Shown one piece after another: positions 1 to 7,814 of a stretch of 64,000 nt of DNA. Each line of letters opens with the position of its first letter. The first letter of the stretch is position 1. The notes under the pieces are model-generated. The model was not told the DNA's origin, did no database searches, and saw only the letters and a program-made list of their open reading frames with translations. Origin of the DNA: Enterobacter genomosp. O (lineage in GTDB: Bacteria > Pseudomonadota > Gammaproteobacteria > Enterobacterales > Enterobacteriaceae); assembly GCF_001022965.1 (NCBI RefSeq), contig NZ_LECZ01000026.1:682001-746000 (forward strand). The letters run 5' to 3'. Both the position numbers and the translations under genes were made by a program.

Positions 1-229
1 TCCTATGATCTAGCCCTCTAGTCTTAACAGATAACTCTGGTAGGGTTTAGGTCAACCATAGGATGAGAATTACCTTTTTGGTCATTGCAACTAATGCCAA
101 TATGTTATTGAATATACGGGTAAATTGAAGCGATTTTGTCAAAATTTTCTGGCAAAATAGTAAGGTTTTTTGAGGTGACTTAGCTTAAATTACTCTGAAT
201 ATATAGAGGCGAGCTTTTATCAACCATGA

Positions 230-1777
230 GTGAGTGGGGTGAAGATGAGATTCAAGGTGCTGCCTGCGGGAAATAAGCCCTCTATTGAACAACCTAACTG
301 TGCCTATTTAATCATTGATAATTGGGATGACTGGTTTGAATTTTCAACAATGTATACATTGATTTATATAGACAAAAATAAAGAGAAAATTACTATTGGT
401 TCTACTAAAATCGGCCAGATTAATATGGCCAAAGGTCAAAGCAGACCAAGTATTCCCGAAACTTTCGAAAAACTAGATGGTGATTTTTTCTCTGTTGGCC
501 AGGATGACAGTTTTTACGAGGTGTTAAACGAACTCGGAGAAAATATCCGAAATGAAATATTATCCTCCCTTAATGACATTGCTTTAAGTGAGGATATCTA
601 TAATAAAGCAATAAATGAGCGAGTCACTAGTATATCTCTTCTGCGATCCGTTAGTCACACATCTATTAAGGGACAGTTCCGCAGACTTGCGAACGGAGGT
701 GCTCGACTTTCAAAATATACATTTGCTTATAAGTCACCGATAATGAAAGGCTCTAACTCTGACCGCATTCATTTAAGTTTCGACGTAATACCAGAGAGTA
801 ATCCTCCAACAAATATTCATGTACTAATCGGTCGGAATGGTGTTGGGAAAACGCACTTAATAAATAATATGATTAGTTCATTGATTGATGAAAAAACAAG
901 CCCAGCAAAAGTTGGGGAGTTTTCATCTAAAGATCAGTTAGCTGGTGAGCTTTTCTCTAATGTAGTATCAGTTACATTTAGTGCTTTTGATGAAACAGAA
1001 CCTTTATCTGAAAAGAAAGACAAATCTACAGGCATTCAGTTTTCATACGTAGGACTTAAAAGAGTAAAAAAAGGTGATGAGAAAAACCTTCCTCCCAAAA
1101 GTCCTGTGATATTAAAAAATGAATTTGTGAAAAGTATGCTTTCTTGTAGAGCTGGAGGGAAAATTGAACGCTGGAAAAGGGCTGTGGATAAACTGGAGTC
1201 AGACCCAGTATTTGCTGATATTAATATAGCATCAATATTAAATAAGCAGGATGAAAATGAGTTCAAAGATATAGCTGGGAGAGTATTTAAAAATTTGAGT
1301 TCCGGACATAAGATTGTATTGCTAACTATCACTAGGCTTGTCGAGTCAATGGAAGAAAGAAGCTTGGTTTTTCTAGATGAACCAGAAGCTCATCTCCATC
1401 CACCATTATTATCAGCTTTCATAAGGTCTCTCTCTGATTTGTTAATTAACAGGAATGCAGTATCTATAATAGCTACCCATTCTCCAGTAGTTCTCCAGGA
1501 AGTTCCCCGAAGCTGCACTTGGAAGTTATGGCGTAGTGGATATTTGTCTAAAGTAGAAAGATTAGAAACTGAATCATTTGGTGAAAATGTGGGAATACTT
1601 ACTAGGGAAGTATTTGGACTGGAAAATACCGACTCAGGATTCCATAATCTTCTTAATGATGCTGTAAATAAATTCGATAGTTATGATTTGGCTGTACAAC
1701 ATTTTGATGGACAGCTAGGAATTGAAGCTAGAGGTATTTTGCGGGCTTTATTTTCAATTAAGAGAAACCGATTATGA
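230..1777 (+). CDS. ABC/SMC-type AAA ATPase, PtuA-like (Septu-type defence pair)
   Basis: Predicted ATPase subunit of a two-gene defence module. The 515-residue protein has a Walker A loop GRNGVGKT at residues 201-208, an ABC-like signature LSSGH at 356-360, a Walker B LVFLDEPEAH at 379-388 and a switch histidine in ATHSP near 417. The long insert between Walker A and the signature is typical of the SMC/RecF-like ATPases found in PtuA and OLD-type systems. The stop overlaps the start of the downstream HNH gene by 4 bp (ATGA), so the two are translationally coupled. The pairing of such an ATPase with an HNH protein is the Septu (PtuA-PtuB) architecture; the same pair also occurs as the effector of some retrons. 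The first 229 bases show no reverse transcriptase, but one could lie left of the window. The start is uncertain: GTG at 230 or ATG at 245 (preceded by GGGGTGA). The family call is from motifs only. Confidence 0.75.
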   Translation: MSGVKMRFKVLPAGNKPSIEQPNCAYLIIDNWDDWFEFSTMYTLIYIDKNKEKITIGSTKIGQINMAKGQSRPSIPETFEKLDGDFFSVGQDDSFYEVLNELGENIRNEILSSLNDIALSEDIYNKAINERVTSISLLRSVSHTSIKGQFRRLANGGARLSKYTFAYKSPIMKGSNSDRIHLSFDVIPESNPPTNIHVLIGRNGVGKTHLINNMISSLIDEKTSPAKVGEFSSKDQLAGELFSNVVSVTFSAFDETEPLSEKKDKSTGIQFSYVGLKRVKKGDEKNLPPKSPVILKNEFVKSMLSCRAGGKIERWKRAVDKLESDPVFADINIASILNKQDENEFKDIAGRVFKNLSSGHKIVLLTITRLVESMEERSLVFLDEPEAHLHPPLLSAFIRSLSDLLINRNAVSIIATHSPVVLQEVPRSCTWKLWRSGYLSKVERLETESFGENVGILTREVFGLENTDSGFHNLLNDAVNKFDSYDLAVQHFDGQLGIEARGILRALFSIKRNRL

Positions 1778-2616
1778 AGAAACTTTTAAAGCCGAATGAT
1801 AGTGCGTTAGATGTATTTCAAGTATGCATTGATCGAGTTCGTGATGAAGATTTAAAAAGAAGACTTATTGCCTGCTCTCAGGAAATACAAGATTCCTCTA
1901 TAGAGTTTGATGCAAAAGCTTCAAATGCACAATTACATACGATTTTGCCAAAAGATAATATTGCCACCGTTGTTACAGCTAACGAAATGAAGGCTGTGTA
2001 CACAAATAGGATGGCTAAAAAATTAGCCCCAGGGCGTATCTTTTATGATAAGTTAATGTCACTTCCAGACCATGGAAGATGCCCCCTCTGTTCTCAAAGA
2101 GTGGTCTCAACATTAGATCATCACTTGCCTAAAGCACATTTTCCATCGTTGGCTGTTTCACCTTTTAATCTTATACCAGCATGTCAAGACTGTAATAAAA
2201 CAAAGAGCGAAGATATCCCAAGTTGCTCGGAAGAAGAAACTTTGCATCCATACTACGATGATGTAGAAGCATTTGTTTGGGTTAAGGCAAGAATACGGGA
2301 ATCTATTCCTGTAGTGATTGATTTTTATGTTGATCCACCTGAAGAGTGCCCTCCAATTTTAGCCGAAAGAATGAAGTATCACTTTAAAGCGTTTAGGTTG
2401 GCTACTCTTTATGCATCACACGCAGCTGAAGAGCTGGCAAGCATTGAGTATATTGCAAAAAAGGTTCATGATGAAAGTGGTAGTGTAGAGTTAAAAAAAT
2501 ATCTGGCAGAAACTGCAGCAGGAAAACAATCAGTAAGCTTAAACTCTTGGCAATCCGCACTCTATAGCTGCCTCTCAGAAAATGAGTGGTTCTGTGAGGT
2601 TAGATTTAGGTTGTAG
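1774..2616 (+). CDS. HNH endonuclease, PtuB-like partner of the upstream ATPase
   Basis: Predicted nuclease of the ATPase-HNH pair. The 280-residue protein has a zinc-stabilised HNH core: C103-x2-C106, then D115-H116-H117, N132, and C137-x2-C140 followed by NKTK. This CxxC-DHH-N-CxxC layout is the one seen in PtuB and related nucleases. The N-terminal 80 residues and the C-terminal 130 residues are mostly helical and show no motif I recognise. Its ATG lies inside the end of the ATPase gene (ATGA overlap), supporting co-expression and probably a complex. In Septu-type defence the ATPase controls the HNH nuclease, which cleaves DNA after phage infection; that role is inferred here. The stretch is AT-rich and adenine-rich compared with the core genes, consistent with horizontal acquisition. 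Confidence 0.75.
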   Translation: MKKLLKPNDSALDVFQVCIDRVRDEDLKRRLIACSQEIQDSSIEFDAKASNAQLHTILPKDNIATVVTANEMKAVYTNRMAKKLAPGRIFYDKLMSLPDHGRCPLCSQRVVSTLDHHLPKAHFPSLAVSPFNLIPACQDCNKTKSEDIPSCSEEETLHPYYDDVEAFVWVKARIRESIPVVIDFYVDPPEECPPILAERMKYHFKAFRLATLYASHAAEELASIEYIAKKVHDESGSVELKKYLAETAAGKQSVSLNSWQSALYSCLSENEWFCEVRFRL

Positions 2617-2737
2617 AAAAGGTTTTCAGCCAATATCAGCGAGAAATTATATGATGAATTACTATTTTTCTGGCGATAATTGTGTCAAGTCAATTTTTCG
2701 CTCATAGCAGCCCCAGACCTCACGGCACTGCAGGAGG

Positions 2738-2759
2738 TCCGCTCCGTGCTAGGAGCGGA
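2738..2759. terminator. Perfect hairpin between convergent defence modules
   Basis: An 8-bp perfect stem (TCCGCTCC / GGAGCGGA) with a 6-base loop lies between the HNH gene (ending 2616, plus strand) and the HerA gene (ending 2814, minus strand). The position suits a shared bidirectional terminator, but neither side has a T tract, so an intrinsic terminator is not certain. It could be a recombination or protein-binding site instead. Confidence 0.4.
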
Positions 2760-2813
2760 TGTTACCACTTCAGGACCTTGTTAATTAGCGAGACTAGTTA
2801 CTACGTAGCCGCT

Positions 2814-4643
2814 CTAGTCATCATCTCCCTGCCTCTCAGGTATTAAATCGTTGAAGGAAATAGTATTACTCTTAGGTTTCTCTTCAGTTGGAAGTTCAGC
2901 TACTCTTAATTTGAGCGGCATGGGACAGACAACACCACTAAAAATACATGTTCCTGTAGATAGTGTGGGAATCGACTCTTCAGTCAGACGGTCTATATAT
3001 GATACCGATTTTTCAATTGCGTAGAGATCATTCTGATTAATAAGGCGATGAATAAAATAATTGTGTGCTTGTGATATAATTGTCGACGATATATCATTAG
3101 GGCGTTGGCTGGAAATTGTGATGAAAACTCCAAATTTCCTCCCCTCCTTTATGATTTCCTCAAAGGTTTCCAGACGATAATCTTTCCAACTTTCTGTTTC
3201 TCGAAAAGAAGTATTAGACAAAATATTGTGGGCTTCATCTATAATGATGTGCAGTGTAGATGTCTCGGTAGACATTTTCTTCATATTGTAAGCCCACTTG
3301 GCTATCAAAAGAGGAAGCGTTTTTTTCATGGTTATATTAACCATGTTTAGATTCAAAACCGTGAAATTATATTCTCCCCAAAAATCAAACTGTCCTGAAG
3401 TGTCAAAAATTTTGGCTATGTCTTTACGGTTTGCACTCATTCTGTTTATAACTGGTGAAATATGTTCAGGGTTAGACTTGTTGGATAAATACTCCTGAAT
3501 TAACTGTAAGTACATAAAATCCAACAGATCTTCAATCATATCATTTTTAAATAAAAAATTGCTTGCGAGAGTAAATAGATAGGAGCGCTCCGTATCAGCC
3601 TCAGCATTGAATATGATACCAGTCCTCAATTTCCATTTATATGCAGTTGAATGATACTCAAGATCAGATATAAGTTCTGGGTCATCATTAAAAATTGGAC
3701 TGAAAAATTGATTTATAGCATCGCATTTGGGCTTATCCCCACTAAAGAGATTCTGCCTAACTCTTTTCTTCAGGATATTACGCATAAACTCAAGAGGATT
3801 GGCAGAGGTCATCACCTTCTTGCGAAATTCAAGAACTCGCTTCAGAAATGGTTTCTGTGTTTTGTCTGTTGCATCGGTTAGAACGGAGAGCATATCATGC
3901 TCAAGCAGAACCTCTCTGGGTAAAGGAAGTTTGTCACCACCTGCATGATGTGTGTTGAGATTATAAACCGTCTTCTCGTTAGTAATGCATTGTGGGGCGG
4001 TATACTCTCCATTAAAATCAAATAGAATAAATTTACATCTTTCCCTAAAATGGTTGCCGAGAATATATTTAACCTGGGCAGTACCTGCTTTGTATAGCGC
4101 GGCTAGGGTGTTTGACTTTCCGCTACCAGTATTACCGAAAATTGCAATGTGCGAATTAATAAGGCCATTGATTGGTAGTGCAATCTCAATATCTTCAAGG
4201 TCTGTACGAGTAAACCTCATTACAGTTTCGTCTGCATCAGCTATCTGATGCACCGTATGTATCATCTCTTCAGTCACTACGAAGGCTTCATTGCCGATGA
4301 GAGGTAGTTCACGCGAGCCACCAATGAAGCAACCAGTACGATCAATGTAACCCGTCAGAGTTGATGTCAGGTATCGCCGATATCGCCAAGCATCACTGCC
4401 GCTCCCACCGAGATGTTTTTCCTCAATGACTCGTTCCGCTTCAACCTTGCCGATCAGGCTCATGAAACCTTTTTTTATTTCAATGAAGCTACCCACTGAT
4501 ACATTTCTTAGAACTTTCCCATGATAAAATAAATCACTGAGATTTTTGTTTTTATCTACCAAAATGGTCACAGCGCGTCCAGAAACCTCGCAGACTTCGC
4601 CTATACGGAGCACCGCTTCCTCTTCAGTAAAGTGCCTGCTCAT
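2814..4643 (-). CDS. HerA-family translocase ATPase of a SIR2-HerA (Nezha-type) defence system
   Basis: Predicted hexameric FtsK/HerA-type ATPase. I place the start at ATG 4643, not the longer in-frame option at 4664: GGAGG stands 6 bases upstream, and ATG 4643 overlaps the SIR2 stop as ATGA. The 609-residue protein has an N-terminal beta-barrel (HAS-like) region, a Walker A GNTGSGKS at about 170-177, a FDFNGEY strand near 207-214, a Walker B LHIIIDEAH at about 464-472 and the HerA-typical SSQRPNDIS stretch near 511-519. It is the second gene of a two-gene operon with a SIR2 protein. That order and pairing is the published SIR2-HerA (Nezha) architecture, in which HerA and SIR2 assemble and deplete NAD+ or cut DNA during phage infection. 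Assignment to this family is strong; activity in this strain is inferred. Confidence 0.85.
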   Translation of the reverse strand: MSRHFTEEEAVLRIGEVCEVSGRAVTILVDKNKNLSDLFYHGKVLRNVSVGSFIEIKKGFMSLIGKVEAERVIEEKHLGGSGSDAWRYRRYLTSTLTGYIDRTGCFIGGSRELPLIGNEAFVVTEEMIHTVHQIADADETVMRFTRTDLEDIEIALPINGLINSHIAIFGNTGSGKSNTLAALYKAGTAQVKYILGNHFRERCKFILFDFNGEYTAPQCITNEKTVYNLNTHHAGGDKLPLPREVLLEHDMLSVLTDATDKTQKPFLKRVLEFRKKVMTSANPLEFMRNILKKRVRQNLFSGDKPKCDAINQFFSPIFNDDPELISDLEYHSTAYKWKLRTGIIFNAEADTERSYLFTLASNFLFKNDMIEDLLDFMYLQLIQEYLSNKSNPEHISPVINRMSANRKDIAKIFDTSGQFDFWGEYNFTVLNLNMVNITMKKTLPLLIAKWAYNMKKMSTETSTLHIIIDEAHNILSNTSFRETESWKDYRLETFEEIIKEGRKFGVFITISSQRPNDISSTIISQAHNYFIHRLINQNDLYAIEKSVSYIDRLTEESIPTLSTGTCIFSGVVCPMPLKLRVAELPTEEKPKSNTISFNDLIPERQGDDD

Positions 4644-5683
4644 CTCGAGCCTCCCAGATAGCACGTGATAATGTTATTCATTACCGAGAAATCAACATTT
4701 CCTCCCGGGCGATAAATAACCTCTACGTTTGAGTAATCTCGAAATCTCTCCATAAATCCGCTAACACTGGCCTCATCGTAAGCAAAAATCAGCAGTTTCA
4801 GGGTAGCGTTTCGTAAGGCTTTTTTAGTTATTGTTTCAAGGTGCTCATCAGCAAACGAGAACCCAAAGACAATTAGCAGGGTTGCTTCTTTATCAAGCTC
4901 ATTGGAATAGGTTCTCAGTAAATCATAATAAACGTTCTGTAGTAGAGTCTCTTTAAACTTCTCCTTGCGTGGAAGAATAAGTGTATGAGCAAGTACCCAT
5001 TCTTTCATTTCGGCTGGGGTGGGAAAGTTAAACGGCTTAATATCTGCAATGCGATAAATAATCTTTCCTTTAGAATGTTTCCAAGAGAGTGACCCATGAA
5101 GTTTTATAAGGTTAACAGTAGGAAGTTCAACTTTATAATTATACAGATTCCCAGTTGCACTTACCGAATGGTTAAAGCTGCCCGCATCAAATTCCTGATC
5201 TCCCCAAACATTTGATCTTCTATTAAAACCATCATTAAAAAGAATGTTATTATTACGAGTGGCTGCTTCTTCAATGAATAAATCATAATTAGTTGTAAAA
5301 ACGTTAATACGCCTCGGAAGTAGGCCAGTCCGGCGTCGAGTCAGTATCTTTTCCAGTGAAGACATAAAAGCATCATAATTCTTACGGGTACATTCTAAAT
5401 TGGTGATCACCTGAGGTGCGAAGGGGGCACCATGGCCGCGCTGCAGCATGCATTCATGAGGAAGCCAAACAGCTGATAAAAAGTCAGTGCCCATCCTGAA
5501 GTATTCTTCTTCCTGCTCATCATTAATAAGTTGCTGAAGGTCCGTTTCGATTGTCCCCAGTACTTTAATCGCAGGGAGGGATGCACCAGAACCGATGAGA
5601 AAGTTAATGTTAGCTGACTGAAATACCCGCTCAAAGTAGTCTCGGTCACTATCGTTACCGTAGTATGCGCGCTTAGCTGCCAT
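4640..5683 (-). CDS. SIR2-domain NAD-processing effector of the SIR2-HerA pair
   Basis: Predicted NADase effector. The 347-residue protein has the sirtuin-like Rossmann motif FLIGSGASLPA at residues 28-38, TTNYD at 130-134, the KLHGS motif with the catalytic histidine H196, and a late GFSFADEHL motif at 274-282. This is the SIR2_2 arrangement used by defence proteins (ThsA, DSR, Nezha), not by deacetylases. It lacks the zinc-binding cysteines of classical sirtuins. The ATG at 5683 is preceded by AGAAGGG at good spacing. The gene directly precedes and overlaps herA by 4 bp, so both are probably made in stoichiometric amounts. Known SIR2-HerA systems degrade NAD+ on infection and cause abortive infection; this is inferred from family and context. 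Confidence 0.85.
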   Translation of the reverse strand: MAAKRAYYGNDSDRDYFERVFQSANINFLIGSGASLPAIKVLGTIETDLQQLINDEQEEEYFRMGTDFLSAVWLPHECMLQRGHGAPFAPQVITNLECTRKNYDAFMSSLEKILTRRRTGLLPRRINVFTTNYDLFIEEAATRNNNILFNDGFNRRSNVWGDQEFDAGSFNHSVSATGNLYNYKVELPTVNLIKLHGSLSWKHSKGKIIYRIADIKPFNFPTPAEMKEWVLAHTLILPRKEKFKETLLQNVYYDLLRTYSNELDKEATLLIVFGFSFADEHLETITKKALRNATLKLLIFAYDEASVSGFMERFRDYSNVEVIYRPGGNVDFSVMNNIITCYLGGSR

Positions 5684-6435
5684 TTTACCCTTCTATAAAA
5701 CATTGGATTTATCTGTAAGTTATTTAATCTTAACGCTGAGCTCAATACTTTGACATCACTTCTTCAGGCGATTGTGATGATTTCTTCTTGAGCAAAAGTA
5801 CACTCGGGGAGTAGACCCTTCGTGCCACAAGCTTTCTAACTATCCTCAAAAAATAGGTCTTAAAAGTGCGCCAACAAAGTTGCAAGGTCCGCTCATCGCT
5901 CATAACTGCCATTCACAACCCTTATGGTTGAAAAGGCAGACATGAGCTATGGGGACCAGCAATAATGAAAGAAATTGGATCTGTTGGCGCGTGGCGAACA
6001 AGGCACATAGGGCCGGAACAAAAAAGCCCGCAAAAGTGATTTTTCACGTCACTAGGGAGCCAAGACTGCTTTGCGTATCCTTTGGGTCTCCTCACAGTCT
6101 GGTCGGTGTGCTACTGAGACAGTTAAATTCCTGTTGTTGCTAGTGGTGTTCTATAACTGTCCAATCACGATTGGCGGAGCTGGATTGAAGCGACATTAAA
6201 TGCTAACTGTCTGATTTATCTTATTAAGTAGTGGTAATCAATGCCTCAGCAGTATTTGGCAAAGATTAGCCCTGCTTTAAGACTCAAAGCACTGTTTATA
6301 GAAACAGTATTTCTATGATCTGCATCACGATTAGTCCTTGCAATAATGTTGTTATCGATTTTTTTCTGGAATACTATATGTAGTTGTAATTGTTCGTAGG
6401 CTGTCAATATATTGTATTTCTCTTGGAGATATTCT
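5684..6435. other. 752-base non-coding gap inside the island
   Basis: No convincing gene is present. A 64-codon reading frame at 5949-6143 has no ribosome site and an unconvincing composition. The stretch separates the minus-strand SIR2-HerA operon from the plus-strand small-protein operon, so it must hold two divergent promoters. It contains short inverted repeats: AGACTG/CAGTCT at 6063-6068 and 6095-6100, and a tight palindrome at 6291-6308. The length is more than two promoters need. A small RNA or a decayed gene is possible, but I see no direct evidence for either. Confidence 0.5.
6291..6308. promoter_or_regulatory. Palindrome upstream of the small-protein operon
   Basis: ACTGTTT-atag-AAACAGT is a perfect 7-bp inverted repeat about 130 bases upstream of the first gene of the 6436-7775 operon. 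The spacing and symmetry suit a repressor operator. No regulator gene is visible next to it. Confidence 0.35.
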
Positions 6436-6684
6436 ATGGCTATTAACAAAAAGCGATCCTCACCTAAGCTCGCCTCTCAAGCAGCGAAAGCTCTACAAGA
6501 TGAAAACTCATCTGAAATCAAGAAGAAGCTTGCTGCTTCTGTTGTCGCACAAGCCCGGACTGGTAAGCAAACTGGTTCTGAGATGGAGACATTAGCTTCC
6601 GATGTTATGAAAAGTTCAAAGTATAGCGAGGAAACCAAAAGCTATGCTGCGTCATTGTTGTCGCAGTCGAATAAACCTCGTTAA
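6436..6684 (+). CDS. Small helical protein, first gene of the GAxxPxMQ operon
   Basis: Function unknown. The 82-residue protein is lysine-, serine- and alanine-rich and looks all-helical. It has two similar halves: the pattern 'LASxAAKALQD..SSEIKKKLAASVVAQ' (residues 12-39) resembles 'LASDVMKSSKYSEETKSYAASLLSQ' (53-77), each ending in an ASxxxQ turn. I chose ATG 6436 because TTGGAGA stands about 7 bases upstream and the longer frame from 6412 has no such site. It has no signal peptide or membrane segment. It is followed after 22 bases by the membrane-protein gene, so the two are likely co-transcribed. I recall that similar small proteins of unknown function occur in other enterobacterial genomes, but I cannot verify that here. 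Confidence 0.7.
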   Translation: MAINKKRSSPKLASQAAKALQDENSSEIKKKLAASVVAQARTGKQTGSEMETLASDVMKSSKYSEETKSYAASLLSQSNKPR

Positions 6685-6706
6685 GTTCAGCTAAAGGAAT
6701 CAATAA

Positions 6707-7360
6707 GTGGCAAGGACTGAAGAGGAGCGAGCTCAAGCAACATCAATTTTCGCTACTTACAAAGCTGAAGTTGATAAGCGTGAGCTTTCTAATACTGACA
6801 ATTATGATAAGAACATACTGACGTTATCATCTGCTGGCCTTGCCATCTCATTAACTGTCTTTAAAGATATAGCCCCTCATAATCAAACGGCACATATTTG
6901 GCTGCTTTACTCTGCATGGGTATTATTTGGATGTGCAATATTATCAACAATATTCAGTTTCTTGATTAGTAATGCAGCACTGAGGGCTCAGTTAGAAATA
7001 GCTCATAAATATTACATCGAAGAAGATGAAAGTGTTTTTGGGAAAGTAAGCCTCAAATCAAAGGCTTTGGATTGGGTGAATAGGTTTTCAGGTGGTTTTT
7101 TTGTTTTAGCTATAATCTCGGTCATTACATTTGGTGTGATCAACTTTGATAGAAGAACGGAGGTAAGCAAAAGCGATATGGTTAATAAAACGCAGCAAAT
7201 TAATAACGATGGGGTGCCACCACCAATGATGCAAAGAGTACCTGTTGATAAAGGTGCTACGGTCCCCCTCATGCAACCAGTAACACAAACAAATCAGACA
7301 GATGCAACAGTAAACGGTACTCCTTCACCTACAACATCTACTGATTCCGCCAAAAACTAA
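6707..7360 (+). CDS. Three-helix membrane protein with a C-terminal GAxxPxMQ double motif
   Basis: Function unknown. The start is GTG at 6707 with AAAGGAAT upstream; 217 residues. The N-terminal 35 residues are charged and probably helical. Three hydrophobic segments follow at about 36-54, 64-88 and 128-147. A charged loop of about 40 residues lies between the second and third. The last 70 residues form a polar tail after the third helix. The tail carries DGVPPPMMQRVP (168-179) and KGATVPLMQPV (182-192), then a Thr/Ser/Asn-rich end. The same two-part motif fills the next two small genes. Three-segment membrane proteins of this size act as pore-forming effectors in several defence systems, for example SLATT-type proteins. 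That is a context-based inference, not a domain match. It lies in a four-gene operon within a defence island. Confidence 0.7.
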   Translation: MARTEEERAQATSIFATYKAEVDKRELSNTDNYDKNILTLSSAGLAISLTVFKDIAPHNQTAHIWLLYSAWVLFGCAILSTIFSFLISNAALRAQLEIAHKYYIEEDESVFGKVSLKSKALDWVNRFSGGFFVLAIISVITFGVINFDRRTEVSKSDMVNKTQQINNDGVPPPMMQRVPVDKGATVPLMQPVTQTNQTDATVNGTPSPTTSTDSAKN

Positions 7361-7379
7361 ATTAACGTCAGGAGCTAAC

Positions 7380-7577
7380 TTGAACGATAAATCTAAGGTA
7401 ATACACTCAGGCTTAGGGATGGATGGGGCAATTATGCCTTCCATGCAGCGTGTATTTGTAGGAAATGGTGCAAATGTTCCTCAGATGCAGGCGATCCCTA
7501 CCGCCCGAGCTTCGCAACAATCATCTGGAGGAACTACTCAGCAACCTTCCACAACTTCGTCCAATAGCCGCGAATAA
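7380..7577 (+). CDS. Very small protein built on the GAxxPxMQ double motif (copy 1)
   Basis: Function unknown. The start is TTG at 7380, 5 bases after AGGAG; 65 residues. It begins with a short polar leader. Two motif blocks follow: DGAIMPSMQRV (15-25) and GNGANVPQMQAIP (28-40), then a low-complexity Gln/Ser/Thr tail. It is essentially a free copy of the tail of the upstream membrane protein. It has no signal peptide, membrane segment or known domain. The good ribosome site, same strand and 19-base gap after the membrane-protein stop support a real gene. The shared motif may be a docking peptide, a protease site or a partner-binding element; the sequence does not decide. Confidence 0.65.
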   Translation: MNDKSKVIHSGLGMDGAIMPSMQRVFVGNGANVPQMQAIPTARASQQSSGGTTQQPSTTSSNSRE

Positions 7578-7592
7578 ATAAGGAGCCTAGTA

Positions 7593-7775
7593 ATGAGTTC
7601 AAATAATTACAAAACAGTTCGTATTGGAGATGGTGCCATATCACCTCTGATGGTTAAAGTATCAAACTCTAGCATTGAGAAACACGGCGCAACGATGCCG
7701 AAAATGCAGCCAGTTCCCAGTCAATCATCAGGCAGTGCTCCCTCAGCCGCTAAAACAACGAATAATAAACAGTAG
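7593..7775 (+). CDS. Very small protein built on the GAxxPxMQ double motif (copy 2)
   Basis: Function unknown. ATG 7593 is 7 bases after AAGGAG; 60 residues. The motif blocks are DGAISPLMVKV (13-23) and HGATMPKMQPVP (31-42), with a slightly longer linker than in the preceding gene, then a Ser/Ala/Asn-rich tail. Conservation of both blocks across three consecutive genes with otherwise different flanks argues for selection on the motif. It is the last gene of the operon. The 680 bases that follow contain no further gene before the tRNA. Confidence 0.65.
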   Translation: MSSNNYKTVRIGDGAISPLMVKVSNSSIEKHGATMPKMQPVPSQSSGSAPSAAKTTNNKQ

Positions 7776-7792
7776 CCTAACCATCGATACGG

Positions 7793-7814
7793 GCCTTTGC
7801 GCTGAAGTAAAGGC
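7793..7814 (+). terminator. Weak hairpin after the small-protein operon
   Basis: GCCTTT (7793-7798) can pair with AAAGGC (7809-7814) across a 10-base loop, followed by TTGTCATT. It sits 18 bases after the last stop codon. The stem is short, so terminator function is tentative. Confidence 0.3.

Noticed and set aside
1..229. Reverse transcriptase or retron RNA before the ATPase gene
   Set aside because: The 229 visible bases have many stops and no RT motif; anything further left is outside the window.
5949..6143. 64-codon frame in the island gap
   Set aside because: No ribosome site, odd composition, no link to neighbours.
6246..6449. 67-codon minus-strand frame overlapping the start of the small-protein operon
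   Set aside because: It covers the palindrome and the ribosome site of the 6436 gene and has no start signal of its own.
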